64,000 bases of DNA from Tethya wilhelma (taxonomy: Eukaryota > Porifera > Demospongiae > Tethyida > Tethyidae), in contig CAXIPT010000001.1 in the NCBI GenBank assembly GCA_964030475.1, positions 23,678,593 through 23,742,592 on the forward strand, given 5' to 3'. This document shows, piece by piece, positions 45,620 through 59,500 of this stretch. Position 1 is the stretch's first letter. Each line of letters begins with the position of its first letter. Under the pieces are notes generated by a model. The model did no database searches. It was not told where the DNA came from and worked only from the letters and a program-made list of their open reading frames with translations. The translations under genes and the position numbers were made by a program.

Positions 45620-48600
45620 TCACACAAACTGAGGATGCCTGTTTCTCTTCTTTCCACTGTTCTTGGTGTTTGAATCAGACGACAGCGATCTTGGTTCTAA
45701 ATGTGACGACATCCCCTCATCACTGCCAGTGTGCTTGAAGTCCACCAACACCACAGGTGAATCATGATCTTCGTAACTCTTCCGTTTGTTCCTCCATGAG
45801 CTAAAAATCCCTCCCCGACTTTTGCTCGACTTCTCACACACTTCCTCGTTGTAGTACCTATGATGCCGTCCACCTTCGAGAATGTCCTCTGTACTTTGAG
45901 ATCTTCGCAACGGATTCGGCGAGTGTTTTGTCATCGGTGAGTAGAGATCAGGGCTTCTCATTCTGACTCGCCTGTTGGGGTGATAGTCTCCGTAGTGCAG
46001 AGGGCTCTGAGAGCGAGGTGCGGGTGAGGTTTGGTTAGAGGCGCCGTTGTGACTCGGCGAGGATCTACTGTCATTGTCACTCAAGACTAGCGAGGGTGTG
46101 CTACTCTCAGATGCCGTGGGAGTGACTTTGAACTTGCGAAACGGAGACTGTTTAAATTTCTTAGCAATGGCCGAACCGAATCCCCTCTTGCTCTTTTTCT
46201 CAAGTTTTAGACTTCCACCAGAGCCGTTCTTGAGCAGGGGGTTGTTCAACTTTTCTTGCATTTCGGTGAAAGTACCGGTGCTCTGGCTGGCCTTGAGTCC
46301 ACCTGCTCTCTGATAGGTCTGTGAGTGGTGTTGTGGTGAGGCACTTATGGCCACAGCTGTAGAGTAGCTCCTTGTTTCAGAGAGTGCTCGCCGATCTCTC
46401 TCGCCAATCTTGACCGATGATACTGCGGGGTCACTGAGGTCATCCAGACTGGTGGTTCGCAAACTCCAATCGGCTCTCGTATCGAGAATAGGGCTATCTG
46501 AGATCTTAGAGAGTCTGTTCTTGTGGTCTGTGTTGTGATTATGTATAGGCACTCTGGCATACCGGCTGAAGGAGGGACCTTCTAGACTTCTAGGCGCTCT
46601 GTCAGAGGACGAAAAATTTGCCGTATCCATTTCAACGTCATCGGTATCATCAAGCTCGACCACATCCGGCCCCACACTGAGTGTGTTGTCACTATTCATA
46701 CTAATCAATGACGGCTTCTTCTCCAAGAGTGACGAAGGCGGACCGTCTTTCGGTGAGTAGCTCTCCTCCAACGAAACACCATCAAAGTCTTCGGACTTTC
46801 TCGATGGCCCTGACTGTGGCTGTGAGCCACCTTCCCTCTCATCCTCTTCTTCCTCTTCTTCTTCCTCCTCCTCATCGTCATCATCATCGTCATTATCGTC
46901 ATCGTCGGACTCCTCTCGCAGGTGGACGTGGTACTCCACCACGGAGCTCTGTTCGTCGTCGTTCATTCCATCCGGATCGGGAGACTCGGCTAGACCCGAC
47001 TCTCGACTTGTGAACACTACAGCGTACGTATGTGGACTCAGAGTTTCAGAGAGGTGTGACTCTTCTGCGTCCCCGGCCGATAGACTCTTCACCATGCTTC
47101 TCGCTCCCTTTGCATCGGGCGAGCCAGTGTCATCAATTCCACTGTCTGCGTGTCTGTGAATCTCCTGAAGGAGGATGGAAGCCACGCTTCCTTTGTTCTT
47201 GTGCTGATCGGCTCTCTCTTCCAAGTCATCGTAAGCATCTTGTCTCGCTTTCTCGTTATCTGGCATCTGTTGGGAGCTCTCGTTTTCCAATTCCTTTGCA
47301 TTCTTATCGTTAGCAGGAGTGGAGGATTCCGCTGCCAGGTTGCAATCCTGAGAGTATTCCACTGTGATGTCGACCTCAGGTGGCTTGTTTTGACTGTCGC
47401 GGTCGCTGCTTACTTCTATCGATCGACTTCGTTCGTATCTCTCCCACTTGTCATAGGTGCTCTTCTTGCTCCGTCTCTCCTCCCTGCCGCGACAGTCCTC
47501 TCCAAAACTCTCCGAGTAAGACCCTTGACTTGTTCTACTAATTGAGCTGTGACTGGACGAGCCTGAGTAGGGAGACGAGAGGGCAGCACTAGCGGACGAA
47601 CGATCAAAAGGTGGACGTTTCCTTCGATGGGCGTGTCCCAAGGAATTAGACTGCCTCGTGAACATCCTGCTCTCAGACATGGTCCTGACTGGTGTACCCT
47701 CGGTGCTTGAGAAGGTCAGAGATACTCTCGGCGAGGTGGCTGGACTGTGGCTCATGAGGGCTTGGACGCTTTCGGAGAAGGTGCTCGAATCATCGCTACC
47801 TTGCGAAGAATCTTTCTGATGGAGATCTTGATCGTCGAGGATCTGAGTGATTTCCTCTCTGAACTGTTCGCTGATGCTGTTCTGGTCCAGCAGCTCCATG
47901 CTGTTTGAAGAGTTGAGAATATGCCTCGGTGGTGTGCCGTAGCCACTGGAGAGTATGGACACCGTGTCCCTGTTGCCTTCCGAGTCCCCCTCGGTGAGGT
48001 CACTGCCAACGTTCCAGTGTAGGCCACCTTGGTTGGAGAGCTGTGATCCCGATCGTGGGAACAGTATGCCGTCCAGTTTCAAACTTGTCGATGTAATGAT
48101 GTTGTCATCGTCGTCTGATAAAGAGTTGCCTCCATCATTTTCGGCAGCTCGCTCTTCGACGGGGGTTAGCATTTTCTCCAGGGGGTTCGAACCTGTGCTG
48201 GCCCCCGGTCTCAAGTAGCGACTGAGAGCAGAGAGAGTGTCCTCTTGACCTCCCACACTGCCTGGGAGACTGGTGAAGAGTGGGGTGCTGGTTGAAAAGC
48301 CAGTGTCACGGATCTCTCCTATTGAAGGCTTCATGTAGTTGGCAAGGTTCTATAGGTGGAGCAATAGCATAGGTTGTAAGCCACCCATAACAATAAGTAT
48401 ATTACTAGGATCATCATGCATAATACTATAGGGTTGAGTTACAATTATACTGTATGCATGCAGTGTCAATCTAGGTAGTAAGCTACCTGACTGCATAGGG
48501 ATATAAACAAATGGTAAAGGGTCACCTCATCTATATGTACTAATATTGATGGAGAAGATTTGTACAACTCTATGTAGCCACCAATGGCATGCTATGTTGA

Positions 48601-49603
48601 TCACAGATTGTCAGTGCGTAAGAGTGCATCCATGGATTAAGTTAAAACTCTGTTACTATTGCATATAGCCTCGTAAACCAGGCCCTTCCCGCACATATAA
48701 GATATACAAGAATGTTTTGGTTGATGAGGTTATAAGTGCAGGGAGGGCCTATATGCAGTAGTAAAATGGCGGGGAAGACCTGGTTTACAAGGCTAACTGC
48801 ACACATATGGTAGTACTTGACTCACTGGTTGCGAGTTCCTTCTGCTGGCCCCCACGGACTGCAATGCCTCGAGCACCTCTCCCAGCTCACTGATGTACTC
48901 CCTCCGTCTCTCGGGGGGAGTGTTGTAGGGGGTTCTAGAGCCTGCCGTGGTACCATCGTCAACATCCAATTGAGCTACAGGGGATGGACACATTCAGCAC
49001 TTCAACATTTGTAGCAGTTTATGCACACCAATAATAATAATAAAAGTCTTCCTTGGTGTTTGGTGATGCTCTGGGTCAGCTAGCTGTCAAAGATTGTGGT
49101 GACTTCAAGATTGACTTACGTGATTTGATTGGTTCTGCCGAGTCATCAACAAGCATCTGCGTGTGAGCAAAACAAGTGGATGTCATATCATTACATATAA
49201 ATATAAAAATAAAATTCATGTAAAAGAAATTATAGAGTACAATACCCTCACTGTACTACATACGCGGGGGCCTGACCTTGCTTCCATGCAGTCTTAGAAA
49301 ACCTCCAAAACAGTGACTAACTACTCACAGATCTTCCGTAAAATTATTACACTGACCTCATTAGTTTGCCCATCATCATATTCCCGTTCAACTTCAGCGA
49401 AAATCTGATCTTCCGATACATGAATCACCTATATCAACACATGTATGAGAGATTGTGGGTAAAAATAGTAGGTGGTGATCACTTGAGACTCAAGCCACGT
49501 GACTTACGTCGTGAACATGCGAGATCATGATTTCGATAGCCTTGGCTTGAGCTGTCATGTCAGCCAGTAGTGCCAGTGAAGCCACCATCTCTCTGGGGGG
49601 AGG

Positions 49604-49686
<83 letters not shown>

Positions 49687-52600
49687 NAGAGAGAGAGAGA
49701 GAGAGAGATTAACTATATTCATTCACAAATGAGATAATTATTGTTGCTACGGTTACAGTAGTACACCGAAAATTTAAAGAAAAAAAATTTTTTTAAAGGA
49801 AAATTTTCCCTATATTATTATTGTCCTGGGGAAATACTAAGAATTCCATGATGGATCTCACCTTTGTCTCAGTAGGTTTGGTCCAAAGACAATACCAAGG
49901 TTACTGGGAGGCATGCAATTGTGCTTCACATGTTCAGGACTACCCACTCTGTGTTGGTGAGGGAGAAGACAATGCAATGTCATAAATACAAATTAAGACA
50001 CCTATTATGTACATGTGTAGAATCACTGTATATGTCGTGGAACAGATTTAGACTAGAAACAATTATTTGTTCATGTACAAGACAATGCTAAGTACAAGTT
50101 CCCAATAATGTTATTAACAACCAAAGATGATTTTAATTGCTTCAATTTGCAAGCAGCCAGTGGTTTCAATGCGAAGAGGTGTGGATGGTAATAATGTGGT
50201 CAGTTATCAAATGAAAGACCTGTGCAGTCGTATTACCTGTGCAAATGGTACAACAGCCTTGCTAGTGTGATGTAATTCTCGTAGGGCAACTTTTGCAGGA
50301 GTCCTTTTAATCTGTCCAACATTTCTTTAGCTCTCTCTGCTTTCTCTCCCTTCACGCTATCCATCTTGCAAGGAAGAGTGTAGGAACACTCCTGTGTCAC
50401 AGTGTGTGTGTGTGTGTGTGTGTGTATGCATATTTACATGTGATCTATGTACTCAATGAGGGGTCTATCAATATCCTGTATCCAGGCCAACACTGGAGGA
50501 ATAGGGTGTTGAGTAGAGACTAGGCACAAAGCCTAGACATTTGACTGGGAGTTGTGGGGGCTGCATGCATGGGTACAAGGGGCATAAACTAGGGAAGCAT
50601 ACTCTGTTTCTCCTTGCTATGTGTTTAATTTTGATATGTTGCATAATGTGCTCTAACCATTAAAGAGTCATGTACCTCACTACATATAATGTACTGTACT
50701 ATAATTATGGTAGTCACAACACTATGGGTTATACGGATCAACTTACTCTAGCAAACGTAATGAATTCTTGGTAGAGACCAAAAGTGAGCAAAGGCTCTGG
50801 AAGCTGTAGAAGAGCACACACAAACACATTCAAACATAAAAAATGTAACATACGTACATGCAGTGCTATATCATTATGTACAGGCAATAAAGGTCAACGG
50901 TAATTTGACTCACAAGAAGGAATAAACAAACAAACAAACAAACAAACAAGATGTAACCATATTATCACACACTACCATTATCAGTTACCAATCAAAACAA
51001 GTATGGCTCGTTAGCCATACTTGTCACAGAAACCTGTTTGTCACTTGCACCCCAAATAGAGCCAATTATTAACCACTTAAACACGTACATGTACACACTA
51101 TACACGAAGGAAGCTCATTCTCTCTCATCTGGGATGGTTTAACAGTATCGTATCATTGATTGCAGAATCTACTGTAACCCTGTCTGTTTACACTATAGGA
51201 TTACAGTGGGGTTGAAACTATAATTGAACTCGGTATGCTATAGCCTTAAACGTGAGTCTGAAGACTCTATTCTATACACTGGGCAGAAACTGTCGTGGGA
51301 GTGTAAAATTAGCAATGAATGATAGGCTCGGGTTGATCATTATGTATTCCATTACAGGGTTTTCCCCTTCATTATACGTAGAGGCAGTATACCTATACCC
51401 ATCCATGCTATACACAAGTATGCTATTGCAATAATTTTTTATTTTTTATTTTTACTGAATGCATAAATTTAAATCTAAAAACTTTGGTCACTATAGTTGA
51501 CATGTTTGTAAGTTTGTTTGTAGCCTTGTCCCCAGGCCCTCTCTTTCCTTATTCTTCGAGGTACAGGAAGGGCTAGGCTAGTAGGCTACGAAGCACACAG
51601 ACCTCAACATTGCAATGCACACCACACACAATACACTGTATGTACCTGTCTGAAATAGAGCTTGAGACAGGAGCCAATCAAGTGACAAGGTCTATCCGAG
51701 AGCACCACCCTATCGGCGCCCGACTCAAACAACTGACAGAGATGTTCTAGCTTGGTCTTAGCACTGGAGATGCGGTAGAGACCCTGAGTGTCAAGGCCTC
51801 TCTCGTCAATCTCAGAGATACACTTGGTGACAATGATTGGGATGTATCTCTTGGTGGCCTTGAGGTGCTTCTGGAAGTCAACACCAAACGTGTTCATCTT
51901 CCTTGCCAGTTTCTACATACAATACATGCACACCAGAGGTGGTGTTCTACAGTAAATATTTAGTTCAAATATTATGTTCATTCTCTGCTCACCTTGCTTC
52001 CACATCGAATTGCCAGTGTCTCCAAACACTTCTTATGACAAGCCAGACCACACTGGGAGAGAGAGGCACAATTACAAAATAAATGTACATATTTTCACAA
52101 CATTATAAAAAGAAAACATGCCAAAAAAAAGGGGTGTTTTGTTTCTAATAATAAAAATAAGGACACATTTTATGACTTTTCTGTGAATAAATGCACTAGC
52201 TGCAATTCATGGAGCTATATGTAAAGTTTTCCAAACATGAGGTCCAGGAAGAACCAAAAAATGTCACAAAAAAATTTTTAGTAACAACAACAACAACAAA
52301 AAACCCCCATTTATTTATATACATTGATATAGTTCCACTAAAACGGTCAATGACATGCACTTCCATGCTGAACCTCATATATAACAATCAATCAATGCAT
52401 TTATGACTTTTTTGTGGATATAAATACACTAGCTGCAATACATGGAGCTACATGCAAAGTTTTCTGAAACACACTCACCACTTCACACTCGTGCCCATGA
52501 AAGTAGACGTAGGTGTCACATTGGCGACATCTTGAAGGGCCTCTTAGCTTCTTGAAGTAGTGGGTGGTGGCTGGCTTGGACATGAGGCGGTCGTCAGCAT

Positions 52601-52690
52601 AGGTGAGGAGGTGAGGGGGGGAGCCCACCGAGTCCTTACCAACACCTAGCTGCTGGGTGTGGTCACTACCTGTGAGCGTGTGAGGGTATG

Positions 52691-52734
<44 letters not shown>

Positions 52735-53377
52735 CGTGCGTGCGTGTGTGTGTGTCTAGAACAACCAAAGGAAACTGTATACACATACAAACATAAGGCT
52801 AGATCTTTCATTAAATTTTCATGTGCATTAAGCTAATACGTGTTGCTTGTGAAATATAAGTATACAGTATTCAGGATTTGAGCTCTAGGTCTTTCAGAGT
52901 CAAATGCTCTTACCACTGATCTACTAGAGCTCATAGACAATGAAACATGTAGCAGTCCAGTAGCTTCGTTCCCAGGCTCTCACCTTTGACCTTACACTCA
53001 GGCTCTCAGCTTTGACTGTACACTCACCGTGAGTGTAAGGTCAAAGGTGAGAGCCTGGGAACAAAGCTAGCAGCCTAGATACAACCAAACTCCACAGAAG
53101 TAAGGCACATGTAATCACCACTTCCAACGTTCAGTGACTCACTTCTTCTCTGTTGCTGCCCTTGAGAGTTGGCCACTCCATTCTTCTGTAGATCAAACAC
53201 AGCATTGGGCTCCAACAGGTAGGCAATGGATCGAGGTCTCTGTTGCTTCTTCTTGTTGGTGCGAGGGGAGCTGGTGGCAGAGGCTCTTCTGCTGGCATCA
53301 TTCACCACAGGGCTGTTGGCCTCCCAGGCTGGGATGGGCTGGGGACTGTGGGACCTCTTGGGTAAGGTATCTTCAGC

Positions 53378-53438
<61 letters not shown>

Positions 53439-53946
53439 AGGTAAGGGACACACACACTACAAGCAACAGATGTGGCATAAAAGTGTACTGTACATGTACA
53501 TAAACAAGAATTAAGTGCACAAAATATTACATATGCAGTACAAAAAGAAACACCCTTTGTTTTTCTGCTTTTATTTGAAATAAATAATTGGTTTTGTTTG
53601 CCAATTACTAAAACCCACTAACATGATGTGTACATTGTATTGACTTACGATAGAAAGTAGAGTCTGTAGAGGTGGAATTCGGTATCTGTAAGTTGTCAGG
53701 TTGATCTGGCTCCATTCTGAAAAGAAAAAAAACAAAAAACAAACAAAAAATTTAACAGATGTGTTTATGACCACCACCTATACTATATTATTATTATGTG
53801 TGGTTGCTTATGAATATTAAATTTGAAATGAATGCAGCCCGTCCCAGAGCACGACATTCACAGGCAGGGTGGGAGTGCTTTTTTGGAAGGTTCAAACTAT
53901 TATACAAGCATACCACTAATTCCTATCGAGTAGCAGTTTAATATAG

Positions 53947-53992
<46 letters not shown>

Positions 53993-55076
53993 TGAAGAGA
54001 GAGTGAGAGGATAGTTACGGTAAAACAATAACGTTTTACGGGCACTACCATTCCTCGGTCATTAGTTTGTGGGGTAAACTGAATGCCACACATAACTATG
54101 GCACAAGGTCATAGGAGGAACATGCACACACACACAGACAAACACACACACAAAGTTGTACTGCAACACACAATGAGTACTTGGTAAAACTATGAGTTTT
54201 CTTTCTTGGAAATTTATACTCAAAGGAAAAAACTTGCCTAATAAATTCAAGAATGGAGACATCAAGTGGCAATATTATTAGCAACTGGAACAGGGAAACA
54301 ACTAAAGGCTAGACTGTATACTAATACTATCATACATTAGTAGCTCATATTGCACAACCTTAAACCTTGGTTACATGTAGACTGGTGTCTGACTAGAGAC
54401 TTCATTTGGAGCCCAGAAGACAGGGACAAAGAGAAATTGTTTTTATTTTGTCAAAAACAGCCCTACAAACATCTTCAGTAGTTCGAGCTAGACACCTTAA
54501 CTGGCTCTAGAATTAGCTCTAGGTGTGCCTGAGCAGGCACTGGGAGGGATTCCCGTCATGTAAGATAGTCTCTCTAAGAGTCTACATACCTAGAACCTTG
54601 TGTTTATCGAAAGGCATAGCTATGGAAACTTACTTTAATGGTTTATTAACTATAGGTGCAATACCACAAAAGGAATAGTAGAATGGAATTTTCCAGAACA
54701 GCTTACTGTAAGCACACACTCTAATAAGACTCTTATAGCTAAAGTGTGCATAGTGTAGAGCACTTGTGTTTTACTGTAGGTGACTTATTGCAAACTTTCA
54801 TGTGGTGTATTCAAAAATAACTATTGTTGTGTAACTGCATGGTATTCTGGGAGAGAAAAACCAATTCACAGTAGCTACAATTCATGTGTCATACTCTAAG
54901 TATTTGTATATACATAAGTACTTCACAGTAGTTCTTACTCTGCAGCCTCAGGGTCAAACTCCTCAAAGAGGTAGTCTTCTGGTTCTTCACTCTTCTCAGG
55001 GTGCTGTTCAATGTACCTCATGAAGTGCTCTCCCACCTTGTAGACCCCCACATCAGCTAGGTTGTGAGCCATCTGT

Positions 55077-55145
<69 letters not shown>

Positions 55146-56478
55146 AGGACAAGATTAATGAATGGTTGCACAATTCTTGTCATCATAGATTAGATAAACT
55201 AACCGGATCAGGTAATGTTGTGAAGAAATTGCTTTGAAGTGTAAAATATGCTTCGAGACCCTTTGAAGAGAAGAGGATATAGAATTATCATATTATTTTT
55301 CACAAACTAACAAGATGAAATACATTCTTTCAACATACAGCTCTCAATTGCTTGTCACTTTCAATGACCATTCTTCTGTAGGCACACAGAATAGATTTCT
55401 GGGAATGGAAATCAAGAAATAGCATTAACAATGTAGCAATGAAATCCATACAATCATACTTGTACACATAAAAACCTAACAACTGTTAATTTTCCCTTAA
55501 ACTAGCAAATGTAATAATATTATTAAATGGTTGTATATATACGACCATAATGATCATCACAAAAAATCTCCCTTAGTCTACTGGTGCACTGTACATACAC
55601 ACATACACACATACACATATACACACATACACACATACACACATACACACATACACACATACACACATACACACATACACACATACCTGTGCTGATTCAT
55701 GGACCTGATACTGGCACTCATTGCACACGGCCACTGCACTCTTGTAGGCAGACTCTGCCTCTTGCCACTGAATGGTAAGACAGATCACATGATGGTCACA
55801 TGATGCTTCGTACACACAAAATCAACAGTACATATCTATAGATGTGATAATCATGTGATGGAACAGTGAAATCACATGACGTGTGTGTACTATTCATGCA
55901 TAATTCATACCGCTAAGAGATCAAAGGCATTCTTAGAGGATGTGATCATACTAACAGAGAAAAAAAAATTCCATCCATAGCAGCCCTAATAGCCACCCAA
56001 GCTTCTCATAAACATTCCTACAAATTTGAAGAGTGGCTTCTGAGTATTTGCATCAGAGAAATCTATAGCTCTGTTTACCCCCCAATGTATGTACACTGGT
56101 GCAGCATACATAATTGCATGACCAAAACATTGGGATGTGCGTGTGGACATACACACATACACAAAGAAACCGTCTAGCAGGCCATGAGCTCTCTCTCAAT
56201 ACAGATCTTTAAAATAAAATATCTGTGAAAAGATGAACAGCTAGGTTCATGGGCTGGCCCACAAATTAAATTATAGGGAGGCTGGTTAAATGAATTGATG
56301 AGTGGGGGAGTAAATGTTTTAGGATGGGTACAGAGCTTGGTGAATCAGTCTGACTTGAAGCTTCACCAGTTAGACTGACTGTAACCCTTTGTAATGAGAG
56401 AACAACATATAGCCTCACTATTAGCTGTTAGGTTCCTTCCCTTGAAAACAATAACAGTGGTATGTGTGTGTGCATGCT

Positions 56479-56525
<47 letters not shown>

Positions 56526-59500
56526 CACACACTGTCACTCACCCTAGTCTCCAAGTCCATAACCTCCTTCTTCCTCTTCTCAGCTTGCTTCCCATAAGGA
56601 TCAGCCGCCAGTAGGTTCTTCACCTGCACAACACACACACAGGGCAAGACGATGAAATTACACCGTACGTGATATGTAACACAATGTGATACAGTGGATG
56701 AATTACACGTAGCTTCATAATACGGTACACAACTCTTTGTATTAGCTTACTCTGGACAAGTCTTGTCCTAAAAATCGATATTTTGATTTGGCATTCTTCA
56801 TGGTAGTCCGTGCTTCAGCCTATAGGGTATTATCAATACAACATGATAATGTACACACAGTCACCAGTACAGTACACATGTAGAGTTGAATAAGGCAAAG
56901 TCAACAAGGATATTATTGCAAAGCTTTGAACACTGCTACAGTAGTCTAGGAATTGAAGCTAGGCACTGTAGCCTGTGGCACTGCTACCAACTTGAATGCT
57001 CTAGGAATAAATGCTATATACAAAGTGTACATTACTACANGTGATCTCTTTTAGGTACTTCACTCTCAGCTTGATGTACTGCAAGTGAGGAGAGAGAGAA
57101 CAAGTATAATAGTACAAATATATAGGTGGTTGATTGACATGAAGAAATATGTAGCTTTTATCTTGCTATTTATATAGTAGAGATTACAATTGCCTTACAT
57201 ATATATGTTTGCATGCTCAATAATTGCAGAGAAATAAGTGTGATAACTTAGAGTGTAAATGAGAGTCCAGGGCTATAGGAAAAGTCATACCAACACATCT
57301 TAAAGAAAGCAAAGCAAATCAACTACCTGATATTTCAAAGCTTAAACATTGCAGCATTATGTCCTATTAGCCCATGCCATAATACCAATGTGATGATTGA
57401 GGTAAAAAAAGCAAAAGCAAATAACAACAAAAAAACCCCAAAACTTCAAAATAAACCTCTAATAGTTCTTCGTGATGACCTATTTGATTCGTGTGCTGCG
57501 ATTTCGTGTTCATCATTAAATTTTTCTCTAATGCAACTAATGAACGAGCAACTACTACACAAGTAACCATGGCAACCAAAGAATGCTTAGAGAAGAGCAA
57601 CAAAGCAAGAAACACAATCACCTCAAAGAACACTTGCGAGCACAGAACAACTAGTAATGTAAATAATTTCGGTTCCATTATGATAAAGGCAGTTTAGTAG
57701 CGTAGGACACAATACACCAATATGAATGGTATATAGACTAGAATGTGCCTCAGCCCAACCATATACACTGTACATGACTGGATGAGTATGAAACACCAAT
57801 ATACTAGGACCACAAGAACTAACAATATATATACCTTACATACACACATTGTAAATAATACTGTTTATACAGTACAAGTGTTTACATGGTAATACACCAA
57901 CCCTCTGCTATATTAGCTCCTTCAAAACAAACAAGGGTTTAATATTATAATATGTGCTCCTGTGGAGCTTCTAATTCATCAGACATAGCATCATTCAATA
58001 ACAAATTCCAGTGCAATCACAGATACTGCTAATCTCACACACACACACCAATAAGGCACACTCATATGGTGTCACATTTAATAGCTATCATATATGAACA
58101 CTATACACAGTGACAATTACCAGAAATGTCTGGAAAATTAAATAGCTTTTCAAAAAGTGATGACGGTTAATTGTTTATTTGTTGCACAATTTGTCATTTT
58201 TAAGGTTTTGACCGCTCAAACCATTAGGTCTTGGACATTCCACAGGATGAGCACAATAATGTACTGTACACATACAATACATGTACACATGGAAGTTACT
58301 AACAGCCAGGCTATGCAAGTATAGTGGGACTATTACTAGTATTGAAGGCATGCTCCAGAATGAGGCGGTTATGTCATAGGTCTGTTGACAAATGTACCAC
58401 GACATGAAATAGGTAGAGATAATGGGAAATGCAGGTGCTTGCATGTGTGTACATATATAGCAATAATAGTATAGAGTAGAAAGGCTGGGAACAAATTGAA
58501 GTCTAGGTGGTTGCAACTAAAGTCCATCTGGTTTGAGAATGCCGGTAGAAAAAATTGAATAACTTTCTGAGTATCCAACCAATTTCAAAATTTCAAGCAC
58601 CATTGGAAAGCGCTCGTTCTCCCCGTTCTTTTGTTTGCTTTTACCAATCAAAAGTTAGCTATTTTTCCCCATATAAAAGTATTACATGAATCTCATTATT
58701 TCACTTCTGGCGGCATTCTCAAACCAGTTGGACTTTACATGTAATTTGGATATAAGTAGCCATGGCTACATAGCTTTGGGAGGGTGGTAAGGTTGAAGAT
58801 AAGTAAAAGCCGGTCATTTATTTCACGTCATACAATGGCTCATTCTGCTCCACTGATATTGCTAGTAAGATTGACTTGAACACTCAAGACACTGAGGGTA
58901 CAATACCCATATGTGGTGTTGCACCTATTACCATAGCAACGTGTACACCAACAGTGGTTTTAAAAATAGAACGGCTAGCATTATGAAACTTGTATACAAG
59001 ATTAGTGGATATGGCACTTATCTGTTTCCTGTTACGCACAAGATACACGATCATATTTGTCCGCTACAGTTACATCCGTTCTGCAACATCAGTAAGGCTC
59101 TATATAACAATGTACACTGAACTATAAAGTGCAGGCCAATTCTTAATGTCCCTCAAACAAGAGCATACGTTTAATGACATCACTTGTCGCAACGTGTAAT
59201 TTGGCTGGCAGTATCCATACCTGAGTCTAGACGTTTCACAATCCTCGATGGCAATGTGTACTAGTGTATGCTGAGCAATTACGGCTAATGGATCAGTTGA
59301 ATGTGAGAAAAAATAGTAAGAGTATATGTGGATTTGTGTATTGCATATGCTAAAGAGGTTGAAGGCGGTCAATTTGTAGGTGTTAAAACATAATTTATTA
59401 TAGTTCTGGTAGTTTGTGTTGGTGTTTACAGAGGATGTATAAATAATACGTGAGGAAGAGGTGTCTTAATCAGGTGCAACTGTTGTAGCCTTTGTAGCTT

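Noticed and set aside
46074..48218. Many + strand frames over the large RhoGAP last exon
   Set aside because: They are shadows of the 2.7-kb minus-strand coding exon.
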